A DNA stretch of 13,293 bases, taken from JAJYTI01 sp035302145 (GTDB taxonomy: Bacteria; Bacteroidota; Bacteroidia; Flavobacteriales; Flavobacteriaceae). Position numbers and translations under genes: made by a program. The notes under the pieces were generated by a model. It did no database searches and was not told the DNA's origin. It saw only the letters and a list, made by a program, of their open reading frames with translations. The stretch spans positions 1 to 13,293 of the forward strand of contig DATGSX010000190.1 in NCBI GenBank assembly GCA_035302145.1, read 5' to 3'. Every line of letters starts with the position of its first letter. Positions within the stretch are counted from its first letter, which is position 1. Below, piece after piece: positions 1 through 8,200 of the stretch.

Positions 1-191
1 CCCGATGCCATAATTGCTTTTGGTCCAAAACCCAATCTTCCAAATATTTTGATGAAAAGGATACTGCCAAATATTCCTGAGATAGTATTCCCTGTGAGTC
101 CAAAAGAATATTTTTTCTTAAAGGCTCCAAATATGTTGGCGCTAATTAGTCCTATAAAAATGCTTAATAGAGAGATTAAGGTGTCGGTCAT
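1..191 (-). CDS. Small membrane protein, N-terminal part (runs off left edge)
   Basis: An open frame starts at ATG 191-189 and stays open to the edge of the window, giving about 63 residues beginning MTDTLISLLSIFIGLIS. It has a hydrophobic N-terminal helix, a basic turn (FKKKYSFG) and a second Gly-rich hydrophobic stretch (GNTISGIFGSILFIKIFG), so it is probably a two- or three-helix inner-membrane protein. The Gly-rich pattern is reminiscent of GlsB/YeaQ-type small membrane proteins, but the resemblance is weak and I do not assign a function. It begins 47 bp after the cydB stop on the same strand and could be the last gene of that operon. It is not a CydX-type subunit by sequence. The C-terminus is outside the window. 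Confidence 0.6.
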   Translation of the reverse strand, partial: MTDTLISLLSIFIGLISANIFGAFKKKYSFGLTGNTISGIFGSILFIKIFGRLGFGPKAIMAS

Positions 192-238
192 AATTCTATT
201 TTAAAACAATCAACGCTTGTTTCCTGTGTGGTTCTGGT

Positions 239-1315
239 TTAATGTTCTCCGTAACCCGCATCGTCTAGCTTGCCTTTAAATACTCTGTATTGAACAATCA
301 TATAAATAGCAACTAGTATGATAGCAATGGTAAACCAAAACACCCCTACCGATAGGCCATAGGTGTCGGTTGCGGTATTATATAAAGTAAGCGATGGGTT
401 TACAGCATTGGTTGATGGCAATACATTTGGGAATATAGAAACCATGGAGGTAGCCAATCCGCCAAACAAAAATATACAGGAAAATAAGAAACCTAAACCG
501 TGCCTTTTAAATTGCTTCACTCTAAATTGACCAAATAATCCTACAAGAGCAATTATTGGGAAGATCCAAAAGCCTGGATATTTAAAGAAACTTTGGAATG
601 GGTTAATCTTGATATAATTCAAAAGAACTATAGATAGAACTATCAGTAAAACAAGGAGTATATTTAAGTTGAAAACTGCTTTTTTGAGCCTTGGATTCAT
701 ATCTGAATCGGTTTTAAATATAATCCAATTCGCTCCATGAATAGTCAAGCTAACTACTGCAATAATCCCTATTAATAAAGTAAACCAGTCGATAACTCCT
801 AGGGTTTCGGCTAAGGGGCTAAATGAAGGGTTCCAAAGTTGCACGAAGAAATAGTGTGGTTCTTGAGCTGAAACACCATCGGCAACCATTCCAAGGTTTA
901 CGCCTCTTACCACATTACCAAGTGCTATCCCAAAAAACAGGGCTAGCATTAAGCTTGCAATACCAAAGGCTCTATCCCAAACAACTTGCCATAACCTATT
1001 GTTTACTTGGCCTCTCAATTCTAGGCCTGTAGCTCTAAAGATCAATAACCATAGAATTAAAATTAGAGGTAGGTAAAAACCACTAAATGCGGAGGCATAT
1101 AATATCGGAAAGGCAAAATACATGATGCCACCTATGGCGACTAACCAAACTTCATTGGCATCCCAAAATGGACCAATAGAATTTATTATAGCTTTTTTAT
1201 CCTTTTCTTTTTTTCCGAAAAATAAATGTACAATCCCAGCACCAAAGTCATAACCGTCCAAGATAATGTAGACGATAAACATGTTCATTAAAACGATATA
1301 CCAAAGTAATTCCAT
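239..1315 (-). CDS. cydB: Cytochrome bd quinol oxidase subunit II (CydB)
   Basis: Subunit II of the bd-type terminal oxidase, an inner-membrane complex that oxidises quinol and reduces oxygen to water with high affinity. The 358-residue protein is almost entirely membrane helices and carries the family's conserved N-terminal signatures: DGYDFG at about residues 20-25 and GPFWDANEVWL at about 48-58 (W51, D52, E55), followed by an RATGLELRG segment near residue 95-102. The length is normal for CydB (about 340-380). The start ATG lies 2 bp past the cydA stop, so the two genes are almost certainly co-transcribed and translationally coupled. The oxidase typically supports respiration at low oxygen and resists sulfide, NO and peroxide. 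No truncation or frameshift is visible. Confidence 0.95.
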   Translation of the reverse strand: MELLWYIVLMNMFIVYIILDGYDFGAGIVHLFFGKKEKDKKAIINSIGPFWDANEVWLVAIGGIMYFAFPILYASAFSGFYLPLILILWLLIFRATGLELRGQVNNRLWQVVWDRAFGIASLMLALFFGIALGNVVRGVNLGMVADGVSAQEPHYFFVQLWNPSFSPLAETLGVIDWFTLLIGIIAVVSLTIHGANWIIFKTDSDMNPRLKKAVFNLNILLVLLIVLSIVLLNYIKINPFQSFFKYPGFWIFPIIALVGLFGQFRVKQFKRHGLGFLFSCIFLFGGLATSMVSIFPNVLPSTNAVNPSLTLYNTATDTYGLSVGVFWFTIAIILVAIYMIVQYRVFKGKLDDAGYGEH

Positions 1316-1317
1316 AA

Positions 1318-2649
1318 TTAGTTCTTTAAAGTTGTTGGGCCTTTATTAATAATTTTTCCTGCTAGCATTAAGAACAATAATCCTAACATCAAATAAAGTC
1401 CTATAAAACCGAGTAGTGTAAACAGTGTATTACCAGATGAAACAGTTGGCGAGATGCCATCTACGGTACGGAGTAAATCATATACCAACCAAGGCTGTCT
1501 ACCCAGTTCTGCCGTGTACCAACCTGCGGTATTGGCTATGTAAGGGAAAGGTATCATAATCATAAGTGACCATAATATCCAATTTGTCGTATATAGCTTT
1601 TTACGATATAACTGAATGGCGGCGAGTGACATTAATCCCAAGAATATTGTTCCAAGTCCAGCCATTATGTGGTAGGCATAATACACGCCTGGAATATTTG
1701 TAGGGTGTAAACTTTTATCAAATTCATTCAAGCCCTTAATTTCGGCATCCCATCTTTGGTGGGTCATGAAACTCAGTAATTTTGGAATGGCAATTTTATT
1801 GTCCAATCGCATGTTTTCTGTATCGGGTTGCCCTATAAAGATCAACTCTGTTCCTTTTTCTTCGGTTTCAAAAATACCTTCCATCGCCGCAAAAGTTACA
1901 GGTTGGTATTTGTAAACATTTTTTGCTGTCCAATCTCCAGTAGGGAAAATGATGAGTATACATGCAATTAATCCGAATCCAACGCCTGTTCTAACAAACA
2001 GCTTTCCGAATTCACTGTGTTTGTCGTTTAATATGTAAAAGGCTCCTATTCCTGCCATTACAAAGGCTGAGGTGATGACCGATCCCATTTGATTATGTAA
2101 GAATGCTGGTAGGAGCCATGGATTGGAGAATAGGGCCCAAAAATTATTTAGTACATAGCGGCCGTTTTCTAGAATTTCATAACCTACTGGATATTGCATC
2201 CAAGAGTGGGTAGCAATTATTAAATAACCACTTGCCCAAGATCCAAGGAAGACTAAAAAAGCGGTGATAAAATGCAGTTTTTGACCAAGTCGTTTTTCAC
2301 CAAAGAGGAAAAGTCCTAAAAAGGAAGATTCTAAAAAGAAAGAAAACATACCTTCCATTGCCAAGGTTTGACCAATTATTCCACCAGTCAACTCCGAAAA
2401 CTTTGCCCAATTCGTTCCAAACTGAAATTCCATAGGAATTCCCGTAACTACTCCCATAACAAAATTTAGCGCAAAGATCTTCATCCAAAATCTTGCAGCA
2501 TCGTTGTACTTATTGACTTTAGTGCGTAAATACTTCCATTTAAAATAGACTATCATCAGCGATAATCCCATGGTGAGTTGTGGAAATATATAATGGAAAG
2601 TGATAGTAAACGCAAACTGCATTCTATCGTAAAATATCATATCCTCCAT
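1318..2649 (-). CDS. cydA: Cytochrome bd quinol oxidase subunit I (CydA)
   Basis: The haem-bearing subunit of cytochrome bd oxidase. The expected ligands are in place: H19 (high-spin haem ligand), H185 and M329 (equivalent to E. coli H186 and M393, low-spin haem b558), and the acidic pair E99/E107 in the GQTLAMEGMFSFFLES helix. The quinol-binding region has KYQP (K247) and E257, and the GRQPW signature is at 383-387. At 443 residues it lacks the C-terminal Q-loop insertion of the 522-residue E. coli protein, so it is the short-Q-loop type. The start at 2649 (MEDMIFYDRMQFAFT) places H19 at the family position. It is the first gene of the cydAB pair and is preceded by about 690 bp without a gene, so its promoter lies in that stretch. 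Confidence 0.95.
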   Translation of the reverse strand: MEDMIFYDRMQFAFTITFHYIFPQLTMGLSLMIVYFKWKYLRTKVNKYNDAARFWMKIFALNFVMGVVTGIPMEFQFGTNWAKFSELTGGIIGQTLAMEGMFSFFLESSFLGLFLFGEKRLGQKLHFITAFLVFLGSWASGYLIIATHSWMQYPVGYEILENGRYVLNNFWALFSNPWLLPAFLHNQMGSVITSAFVMAGIGAFYILNDKHSEFGKLFVRTGVGFGLIACILIIFPTGDWTAKNVYKYQPVTFAAMEGIFETEEKGTELIFIGQPDTENMRLDNKIAIPKLLSFMTHQRWDAEIKGLNEFDKSLHPTNIPGVYYAYHIMAGLGTIFLGLMSLAAIQLYRKKLYTTNWILWSLMIMIPFPYIANTAGWYTAELGRQPWLVYDLLRTVDGISPTVSSGNTLFTLLGFIGLYLMLGLLFLMLAGKIINKGPTTLKN

Positions 2650-2685
2650 AATAAAGCATGTTTTAGGTGAAGAGGTTTTTTTGAG

Positions 2686-2702
2686 TTTTTATCTGATAAA
2701 AA
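2686..2702. promoter_or_regulatory. 17-bp palindrome upstream of cydA
   Basis: The sequence TTTTTATCTGATAAAAA is a perfect inverted repeat (8-bp arms, 1-bp centre) 37-53 bp upstream of the cydA start codon. It does not match the FNR/CRP consensus (TTGAT-N4-ATCAA) or a known flavobacterial site I can name. The position would suit an operator or a leader hairpin for cydAB. AT-rich palindromes of this size can occur by chance in such DNA. Confidence 0.3.
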
Positions 2703-3287
2703 AAAGGGTTTTGTGTTGAATCTGTATTTTATTTTAAAAGTACTCGGATGATTGGTAGCTAATTAAGTATTAAAGCTACGGATTATTTTTTGTTCCTTAT
2801 GTTAATTGATTCTTCAGGAAGAGAAATATTTTTCAATTAAACTTAGCGATGATGCGCTGTATTTCTTTAGTTGATTTTATAAAAGTAACTTACTGTCGGC
2901 CAAGAAGAAATTCATGTGGAATCTAGTAGTGAAAATATTTTAAATGAAGGCTAAGTGAATAGTAGCATGTAGGAACAAAATCCAAGGGTGTTATTTTGTG
3001 GCTTATGGGAATTTTCAACTAGGATGAAATAAATTTGTCTATCCGATTTTGTCATGGAATATAAAATCACCTAAATCAATAGAAAATAAAAGGATGTTGA
3101 TGTTTCTCGCCGATCCCGCGGATTAACGCAGATAGAAGCAAAAGTATTTGTCAGCAACTTTACCTATAATAATGGCAATTCGAAACTTTAGGATATTTTA
3201 CAGACAAGCAATTAAAGAAAACTTGATGGTATGTTTCTTTGCTTCATCTAATTTTAGTAGGGAGGGTAGTGTGGGGAATAAAATAAA

Positions 3288-3321
3288 AAAACCCTCTCGA
3301 TAATTAAATCGAGAGGGTTTT
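3288..3321 (-). terminator. Intrinsic terminator of the cold-shock gene
   Basis: A perfect 14-bp inverted repeat (AAAACCCTCTCGAT at 3288-3301 and ATCGAGAGGGTTTT at 3308-3321) encloses a 6-nt loop. Read on the minus strand, the GC-rich stem is followed directly by a T-run (7 Ts at 3291-3285, then ATTTTATT). It starts 21 bp past the csp stop codon and is a textbook rho-independent terminator for that gene. The A-run on the other side gives it some bidirectional character, but no plus-strand gene is seen. Confidence 0.93.
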
Positions 3322-3342
3322 AAACTTATTGATTGGTGTAAA

Positions 3343-3534
3343 TTACGCCAATCTTACATTTATAGCGCTTGGACCTCTGTCGCTTTGCTCTACGTCGAAT
3401 GTTACGTGATCATCATCACGAATGTTGTCGATTAGGTTGCTAGAGTGCACAAAAACATCTTGTTCTGCGTCATTCATCTTGATGAATCCAAATCCTTTTG
3501 TTTCGTTGAAAAACTTTACTGTTCCTTCTTTCAT
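3343..3534 (-). CDS. Cold-shock domain protein (CspA family)
   Basis: A 63-residue single-domain cold-shock protein, an OB-fold that binds single-stranded RNA and DNA and acts as an RNA chaperone in the cytoplasm. Both nucleic-acid motifs are intact: RNP1 at K13-GFGFI-18 and RNP2 at V27-FVH-30. The start MKEGTVKFFN is the usual one, and the length is close to the typical 63-70 residues. It is monocistronic: a strong terminator follows and more than 500 bp without a gene precede it. Related genes have long structured 5' leaders, and the AT-rich upstream region would accommodate one, including a 13-bp palindrome at 3656-3668. Which paralogue this is cannot be decided, so no symbol is given. Confidence 0.95.
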   Translation of the reverse strand: MKEGTVKFFNETKGFGFIKMNDAEQDVFVHSSNLIDNIRDDDHVTFDVEQSDRGPSAINVRLA

Positions 3535-4111
3535 TACTTGTACTTTTAATTAATTTACTAATGTTATTCTGCTATTTAATACTACGATTCGTTTTTTGCT
3601 TTTTGAAGGCAATAGACGATCTTCTTTAATTTTCCACCTATGTAAAATGCAAGTGCTAATTGAATTAGTTAACTCACATCTCAAAACTTGAATTATTTCC
3701 CACAGAAAAAAAGGAACCTAAACTATAGTTTTATAGATGGCGTCGTATGTAAGGGCTTGATAAATTCCTATAAGATGATTCTTAAGAGACTCTACCGAAA
3801 GCTACTTTGCTACGGCTGGCAAATCAAAAAAGGAAGCGGAATTATTTAAAACTGTAAAGAAATTAAAAAATACTGGGCTTACTAAATCGTTTTATTGATA
3901 CAAATATAGAACTATAAAATGGACTCCACACTATAGAAGCACGAATATCTTTTAATCTTATCTGATAAAGTTTGTAAATAGACTGTTTTTTCAAGCATAT
4001 AAAGGGCTTGAGAGGATAGGTTAAAGTTGTCCCAATAAACATTCGCAAGGTGATTTCTCTATTAAAAAGTAAAATTAAAATGAATTATAGGTATTGAAGA
4101 GCATTCCATAG
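3535..4111. other. Gene-free stretch upstream of csp / downstream of adaptor gene
   Basis: About 575 bp between the adaptor stop and the csp start. It probably contains the csp promoter and leader, including the perfect palindrome CTAATTGAATTAG at 3656-3668. A TATATTTG box (minus strand, 3908-3901) matches the Bacteroidota -7 element but lacks a TTG at 17-23 nt and would give a leader of about 360 nt. On the plus strand a 40-codon open stretch (3779-3898) with a Lys-rich, protein-like translation has no start codon and may be a gene remnant. A small inverted repeat (TCAAGC/GCTTGA, 3991-4011) lacks a T-run on either side. I see no RNA gene that I can name. Confidence 0.5.
3779..3898 (+). pseudogene. 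Possible decayed coding fragment (39 codons, no start)
   Basis: Between a TGA at 3776-3778 and a TGA at 3896-3898, the plus strand reads continuously with a charged, low-bias translation ending KKLKNTGLTKSFY. It includes SKKEAELFKTVKK, which looks like an amphipathic helix rather than random AT-rich translation. There is no start codon, nothing recognisable upstream, and it is the only plus-strand candidate in the window. It could be the tail of a lost gene or chance. No family is assigned. Confidence 0.15.
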
Positions 4112-4124
4112 TTAATGGGAATGC
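4101..4124 (-). terminator. Possible weak terminator after the efflux operon
   Basis: A 7-bp inverted repeat (GCATTCC at 4101-4107 and GGAATGC at 4118-4124) with a 10-nt loop overlaps the adaptor stop codon (4112-4114). On the minus strand it is followed by a moderately T-rich sequence (TCTTCAATACC, then TTTTAATTTTACTTTTT further on), not a clean T-run. It is the only hairpin near the end of the operon, so it is a candidate terminator or 3'-end stabiliser, with limited confidence. Confidence 0.3.
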
Positions 4125-5281
4125 CCTCCAGAATCTTCGCCTTGTATTAAAACAAAGCCCCCTTTGGTAAGGAAGGTTGCCTGTGGGTCTAGTTGTGTTT
4201 TAAAACTCGTATACCCATTATAACTTGTTTCAACTGTCACTTCTATCGGATGCAGCTGATAGCCATCTGCATCTTCACTTTCCAATTGTAGTATATAGTG
4301 CTTCCCATCCAATTCTACTACAGTATCATCGGGAAGAGCTGGTTGTGTAAAAGTTTCGGTTACAATAGATGCTTCTACAAACATGCCCACACTAAAATTA
4401 GCATCTATTTTTTCGTCTATATGGCCATGTACCATGGTAACTCTACTTTTAGGATCGATGGTAGTACCTACTACATGTAACTCTCCCTTAAAGTTATCTT
4501 GAGATGCTTCTGGAATCCTAAACAAAATTTCTTGTCCTTTCTTTAACTGTAATAAGTCTTTTTCAAAAACTTTCAACTCCAGATGTATATGGTCAGTGTT
4601 CATGAGTTCCATTATTTTATCAGCTGGGGAAACATAGGTACCAGTGTTTACTAATACTTTAGTTACATACCCATCTATAGGACTATAAATATTTACTTGA
4701 GAAACTATGTTTCCTGCTAAAACACTAGTTGGATTGATATTCAACATCTCTAAGTTCTTCTTTAGACTGTTGGTTCGGGCTACTGCAGATTTATACTCGC
4801 TCTCTGCTTTTAAGTAATTCTTTTGTGAAGTGATGTTTTCTTCGAGCATAGTTTTTTGACGTTCGTACTCCGATTTTAAATAAGCGAGCTGCTCTGCAGT
4901 TTCAAGGTATTGTTGTTGCATAGTAATAAACTCTGGGTTCTCTATGCTTAGTAAACGTTCCCCTTTTTTAACTTTATCGCCAATCAATAAATGGGTGTTT
5001 TTTATATAGCCTCCAGAAAAAGCACTTATCACAGCTTTACTTTGCGGCGGTACATCAATTGTACCATTGGTATGTATTGTTTTAGCGAAATCTTTCTCCA
5101 TAACGCTTCCAAAACTCATCTTTGCACTCTCAAATTGCGCCTTGCTAACATAGATATTTTCATTATCCGCATGGGCTTCTGTTACTTGACTTTCGCTTTC
5201 TACACTCTTATTGTTGTTACAGCTTACTAAAGCGAGGAAACTTAAGAATAAAAAATATTTTATAGGATTCATGATTTTCAT
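4112..5281 (-). CDS. RND efflux periplasmic adaptor lipoprotein (CusB/CzcB type)
   Basis: Membrane-fusion (adaptor) subunit that links the RND pump to the outer-membrane channel across the periplasm. The 389-residue protein begins with a short basic segment, a hydrophobic core and a lipobox ending LALVSC with lipidated C21, followed by Asn residues. The order is that of HlyD/CusB adaptors: first half of the lipoyl domain around residues 75-115 (IDVPPQSKAVISAFSGGY, then GDKVKKGERLL); an alpha-hairpin coiled coil at about 118-185; the second lipoyl half (IYSPIDGYVTKVLVNTGTYV); a beta-barrel (HIHLELKVFEKDLLQLKKGQ); and a membrane-proximal domain. It ends in HSH, a possible metal-binding tail. 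The start is 1 bp beyond the RND stop, so expression is coupled. M4 is an alternative start that would shorten the signal peptide slightly. The metal is not assigned from this subunit. Confidence 0.93.
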   Translation of the reverse strand: MKIMNPIKYFLFLSFLALVSCNNNKSVESESQVTEAHADNENIYVSKAQFESAKMSFGSVMEKDFAKTIHTNGTIDVPPQSKAVISAFSGGYIKNTHLLIGDKVKKGERLLSIENPEFITMQQQYLETAEQLAYLKSEYERQKTMLEENITSQKNYLKAESEYKSAVARTNSLKKNLEMLNINPTSVLAGNIVSQVNIYSPIDGYVTKVLVNTGTYVSPADKIMELMNTDHIHLELKVFEKDLLQLKKGQEILFRIPEASQDNFKGELHVVGTTIDPKSRVTMVHGHIDEKIDANFSVGMFVEASIVTETFTQPALPDDTVVELDGKHYILQLESEDADGYQLHPIEVTVETSYNGYTSFKTQLDPQATFLTKGGFVLIQGEDSGGHSH

Positions 5282-5282
5282 T

Positions 5283-8200
5283 TTATAGGGTTAAATAGTT
5301 GATAGCAATCACTGCTTGATTGTATTTGTTGAGGTTATCGAGATATTGTAATTCGATCTCATAAACGTTTTCAAGGCTTTGAATATATTGGAAGAAATCG
5401 ATTTCTCCATTTTTAAAACTTCCACTAGCTGTTTTTAAGATTTCTTCGGATAGGGATTTGCCCTCAATCTGATAATATTTTAATGCTTCGCTATATTTAG
5501 ATAGCTCTTGCATGAGTTGGGTTTGTTTTGAGCTGAATTGAAGCTCATAATCTGCTGCCTGTTGCTTGCTTATTTCCATCGCTATTTTAGAAGCTCTAAT
5601 TTTAGAGGCATTACCACTAAAAATCAATGGAATTTTTACTCCTATCTGATATTTATATAGATTTTCATTCAAAGAAGAATTGCTTCCTATAGAATAGCTG
5701 AAGCTGATATCTGGTAACAATTGTTGTTGTTCTAGTTTACGCTTAGCTTGGAAGAATCCCTTTCTGTTTTCATAATATTCCGTTGCAGGATGCACACTAG
5801 CGTTTTCCAGCTTGATATCAACTTTTTCCATTGGTAGTCTTTCTATTAGTAAGCTATCTTTAGTTTGTATCAAGATGTTTAATTGTTCTAGAGCAATCTT
5901 CACCTCTTCTTTACTTTGTTGATAGACGGTTTCCATTTGTCGTTGCTTTGCCCTGGCAGTTATTTTCTCAAGATAATTGGTTTCACCGAGTTCAAATCTT
6001 CGTTGGGCTGAATGGGCAAAGTTTTTATATAAGCTATCTAATTTTCTGTAGATTTCTGCTTTATTACTATCATATTGGTATTGATGATAAGCCGCTGCAA
6101 CCCTTCCTTTGATTCTTCTTACTTGGATGTCGTGCTGGCTGTTTTGCATTTCGTAAGCTTGACGATGGACGTTTCTTTCAGCGAAATACACTGTCGGAAA
6201 GCGAATATCTTGCTGTATTCCATACATATTCAATGGAATATTATTTGCCGCCATATTATTTTCATCGTACTCATAAAATACCTGTGTCTTATCAAAACTA
6301 AACGCACTTCTTATTAATGCTTCTGCTTCATTTTTTTGAAGTTCAGAAGTTCGTAAGCCAAGATTGTTCTCTAAAGCCATCTGTTGTAATTGTTCCAAGG
6401 TCTTAGGACTTTCTTGTGCTATAGCCGAAGAGCCGATAAGGACTAAAACAAGGGTAATAGGTATGGCTTTTCTAGTTTTCTGATTTTCTTTTTTGTCTCC
6501 AGCGAATATGGAATACAGTACTGGTAAAACAACTAAGGTTAAGATAAATGCGGTGAACATTCCACCAATTACTACCGTTGATAAAGGACGTTGTACTTCT
6601 GCACCAGCACCTACCGATACAGCCATAGGTAAAAAACCTAAAGCAGTTGATGTAGCAGTAAGCAATACAGCTCGCAATCTGTCTTTGGATCCTTGAACAA
6701 TCAGTTCATGCATGTCTTTCATTCCTTTTTCTTTGAGTTCCTTAAAATGTTCTATTAAAATAATGCCATTTAATACCGACACCCCAAATAGTGCGATAAA
6801 TCCAACGCCTGCGGAAATACTGAGTGGCATATCTCTAACCCATAATAGTAAGACCCCACCAACAGCAGCCAAAGGGATGGCAGAGTAAATCATTAAGGCT
6901 TCTTTTACCGATTTAAAAGCAAAGTAGAGCATTACAAAAATTAGTAATAAGGCTATAGGTACTGCAAAAAGCAAGCGTCGTTTTGCACTTTGTAAGTTTT
7001 CGAATTGACCACCATATTCAATGGTATAGCCTACAGGAAGCACTAAGTTATCTTCTATTAAACTTTGCACATCGTTTACTACACTTTGTAAATCTCGACT
7101 TCGGACGTTTACACCAACCACGATTCTCCGTTTGGTGTCATCTCTAGATATTTGTGCAGAACCTTTAGTATATTTAATTTCTGCCAGTTCTCTTAGAGGA
7201 ATTTTATCTCCAGAAGGCGTATCAACATACAAGTTCTCTAGGCTTGAAATATCTTTTCTTTGGTCTTCTTCTAACCGCATTACCAAGTCGAAACGTTTTT
7301 CTCCTTCGAACACACTACCTGCAGTTCTGCCAGAGAATCCCATAGCGATCATTTGATTCAAATCTTCTATATTTAGACCATATCGAGCGATTTTTGCTCT
7401 ATCGAATTTGACATTCATCTCTGGAAGCCCAACTGTTTTCTCGACGATAATATCGTCTGCACCTTCTACATTTTCGATTAGGTCTTTAATCTCATTGGCT
7501 TTTTTATCAAGTAAATCCAAATCTTCCCCAAAAACCTTGATAGCGATATCAGCTCGAACTCCGGTGATTAACTCGTTAAATCGCATTTCTATAGGTTGAC
7601 TAAATTCTATTTCCATTCCAGGAATAACAGCCAAGGCTTCTTCAAATTTATCGGCAAGTTCATTCTTGGTTTTTGCCGACTCCCACTCCTTAATTGGTTT
7701 TAGAGAGATAATTACATCGGTTTCCTCCATCGACATAGGGTCGGTAGGGACTTCTGCAGCTCCTATTCGTGTCACTACTTGTTCTACCTCAGGGAAATTG
7801 TCGAGTAATATCTGTTCTATTTGTGTGGTGATTTCTATAGTATTACTAAGTGAAGTCCCGGTTTTTAGTACCGGTTGAATAACAAAGTCTCCTTCGTCTA
7901 ATGTAGGAATAAATTCGCTTCCCATAGTAGAGAAAAGGTAACCTGTTATGAGCAATAGCAAAACAGCAAGCGTTATGACTAATTTCTTTGCACCTAATGC
8001 CCATCGGATGATAGGATCGTAAAATCGGTTAAGCAATTGCATAATTCGAACCGAGATGTTTTTTGGAGATTCTTCTGCTGGTTTTAAAAACAATGTTGCT
8101 GCTACAGGAACGTAGGTAAAACACAACAGCATAGTCCCAAGCATAGCAAAACTAAAGGTAAGTGCCATAGGTCGGAACATCTTTCCTTCAACACCACTCA

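Larger units (their letters stand above)
2650..3342. other. Gene-free AT-rich stretch between cydA and csp
   Basis: About 690 bp with no convincing coding frame on either strand: stops are dense and no frame shows a recognisable protein. It holds the csp terminator (3288-3321) at one end and should hold the cydAB promoter and leader at the other. No good TTG/TANNTTTG promoter pair was found just ahead of cydA. A TACTTTTG box reads on the minus strand at 3146-3139, but it has no TTG at the right distance. Two local signals are described separately: a 17-bp palindrome at 2686-2702 and a GC-rich island around 3109-3134. Confidence 0.6.

Noticed and set aside
2297..2488. 63-codon minus-strand frame inside cydA
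   Set aside because: Alternate-frame shadow of the conserved CydA helices that carry E99 and E107.
2640..2649. GGAGG just before the second ATG of cydA as a Shine-Dalgarno site for a later start
   Set aside because: The spacing to that ATG is only 2 nt, Bacteroidota rely little on Shine-Dalgarno pairing, and the upstream ATG places the haem ligand at position 19 as in the family.
3991..4011. TCAAGC/GCTTGA inverted repeat as a terminator
   Set aside because: The stem is only 6 bp and no T-run follows it on either strand.
3863..4048. 61-codon minus-strand frame in the csp upstream gap
   Set aside because: Aromatic, basic composition typical of random AT-rich translation, no family resemblance, no operon context, and a possible gene remnant on the other strand overlaps it.
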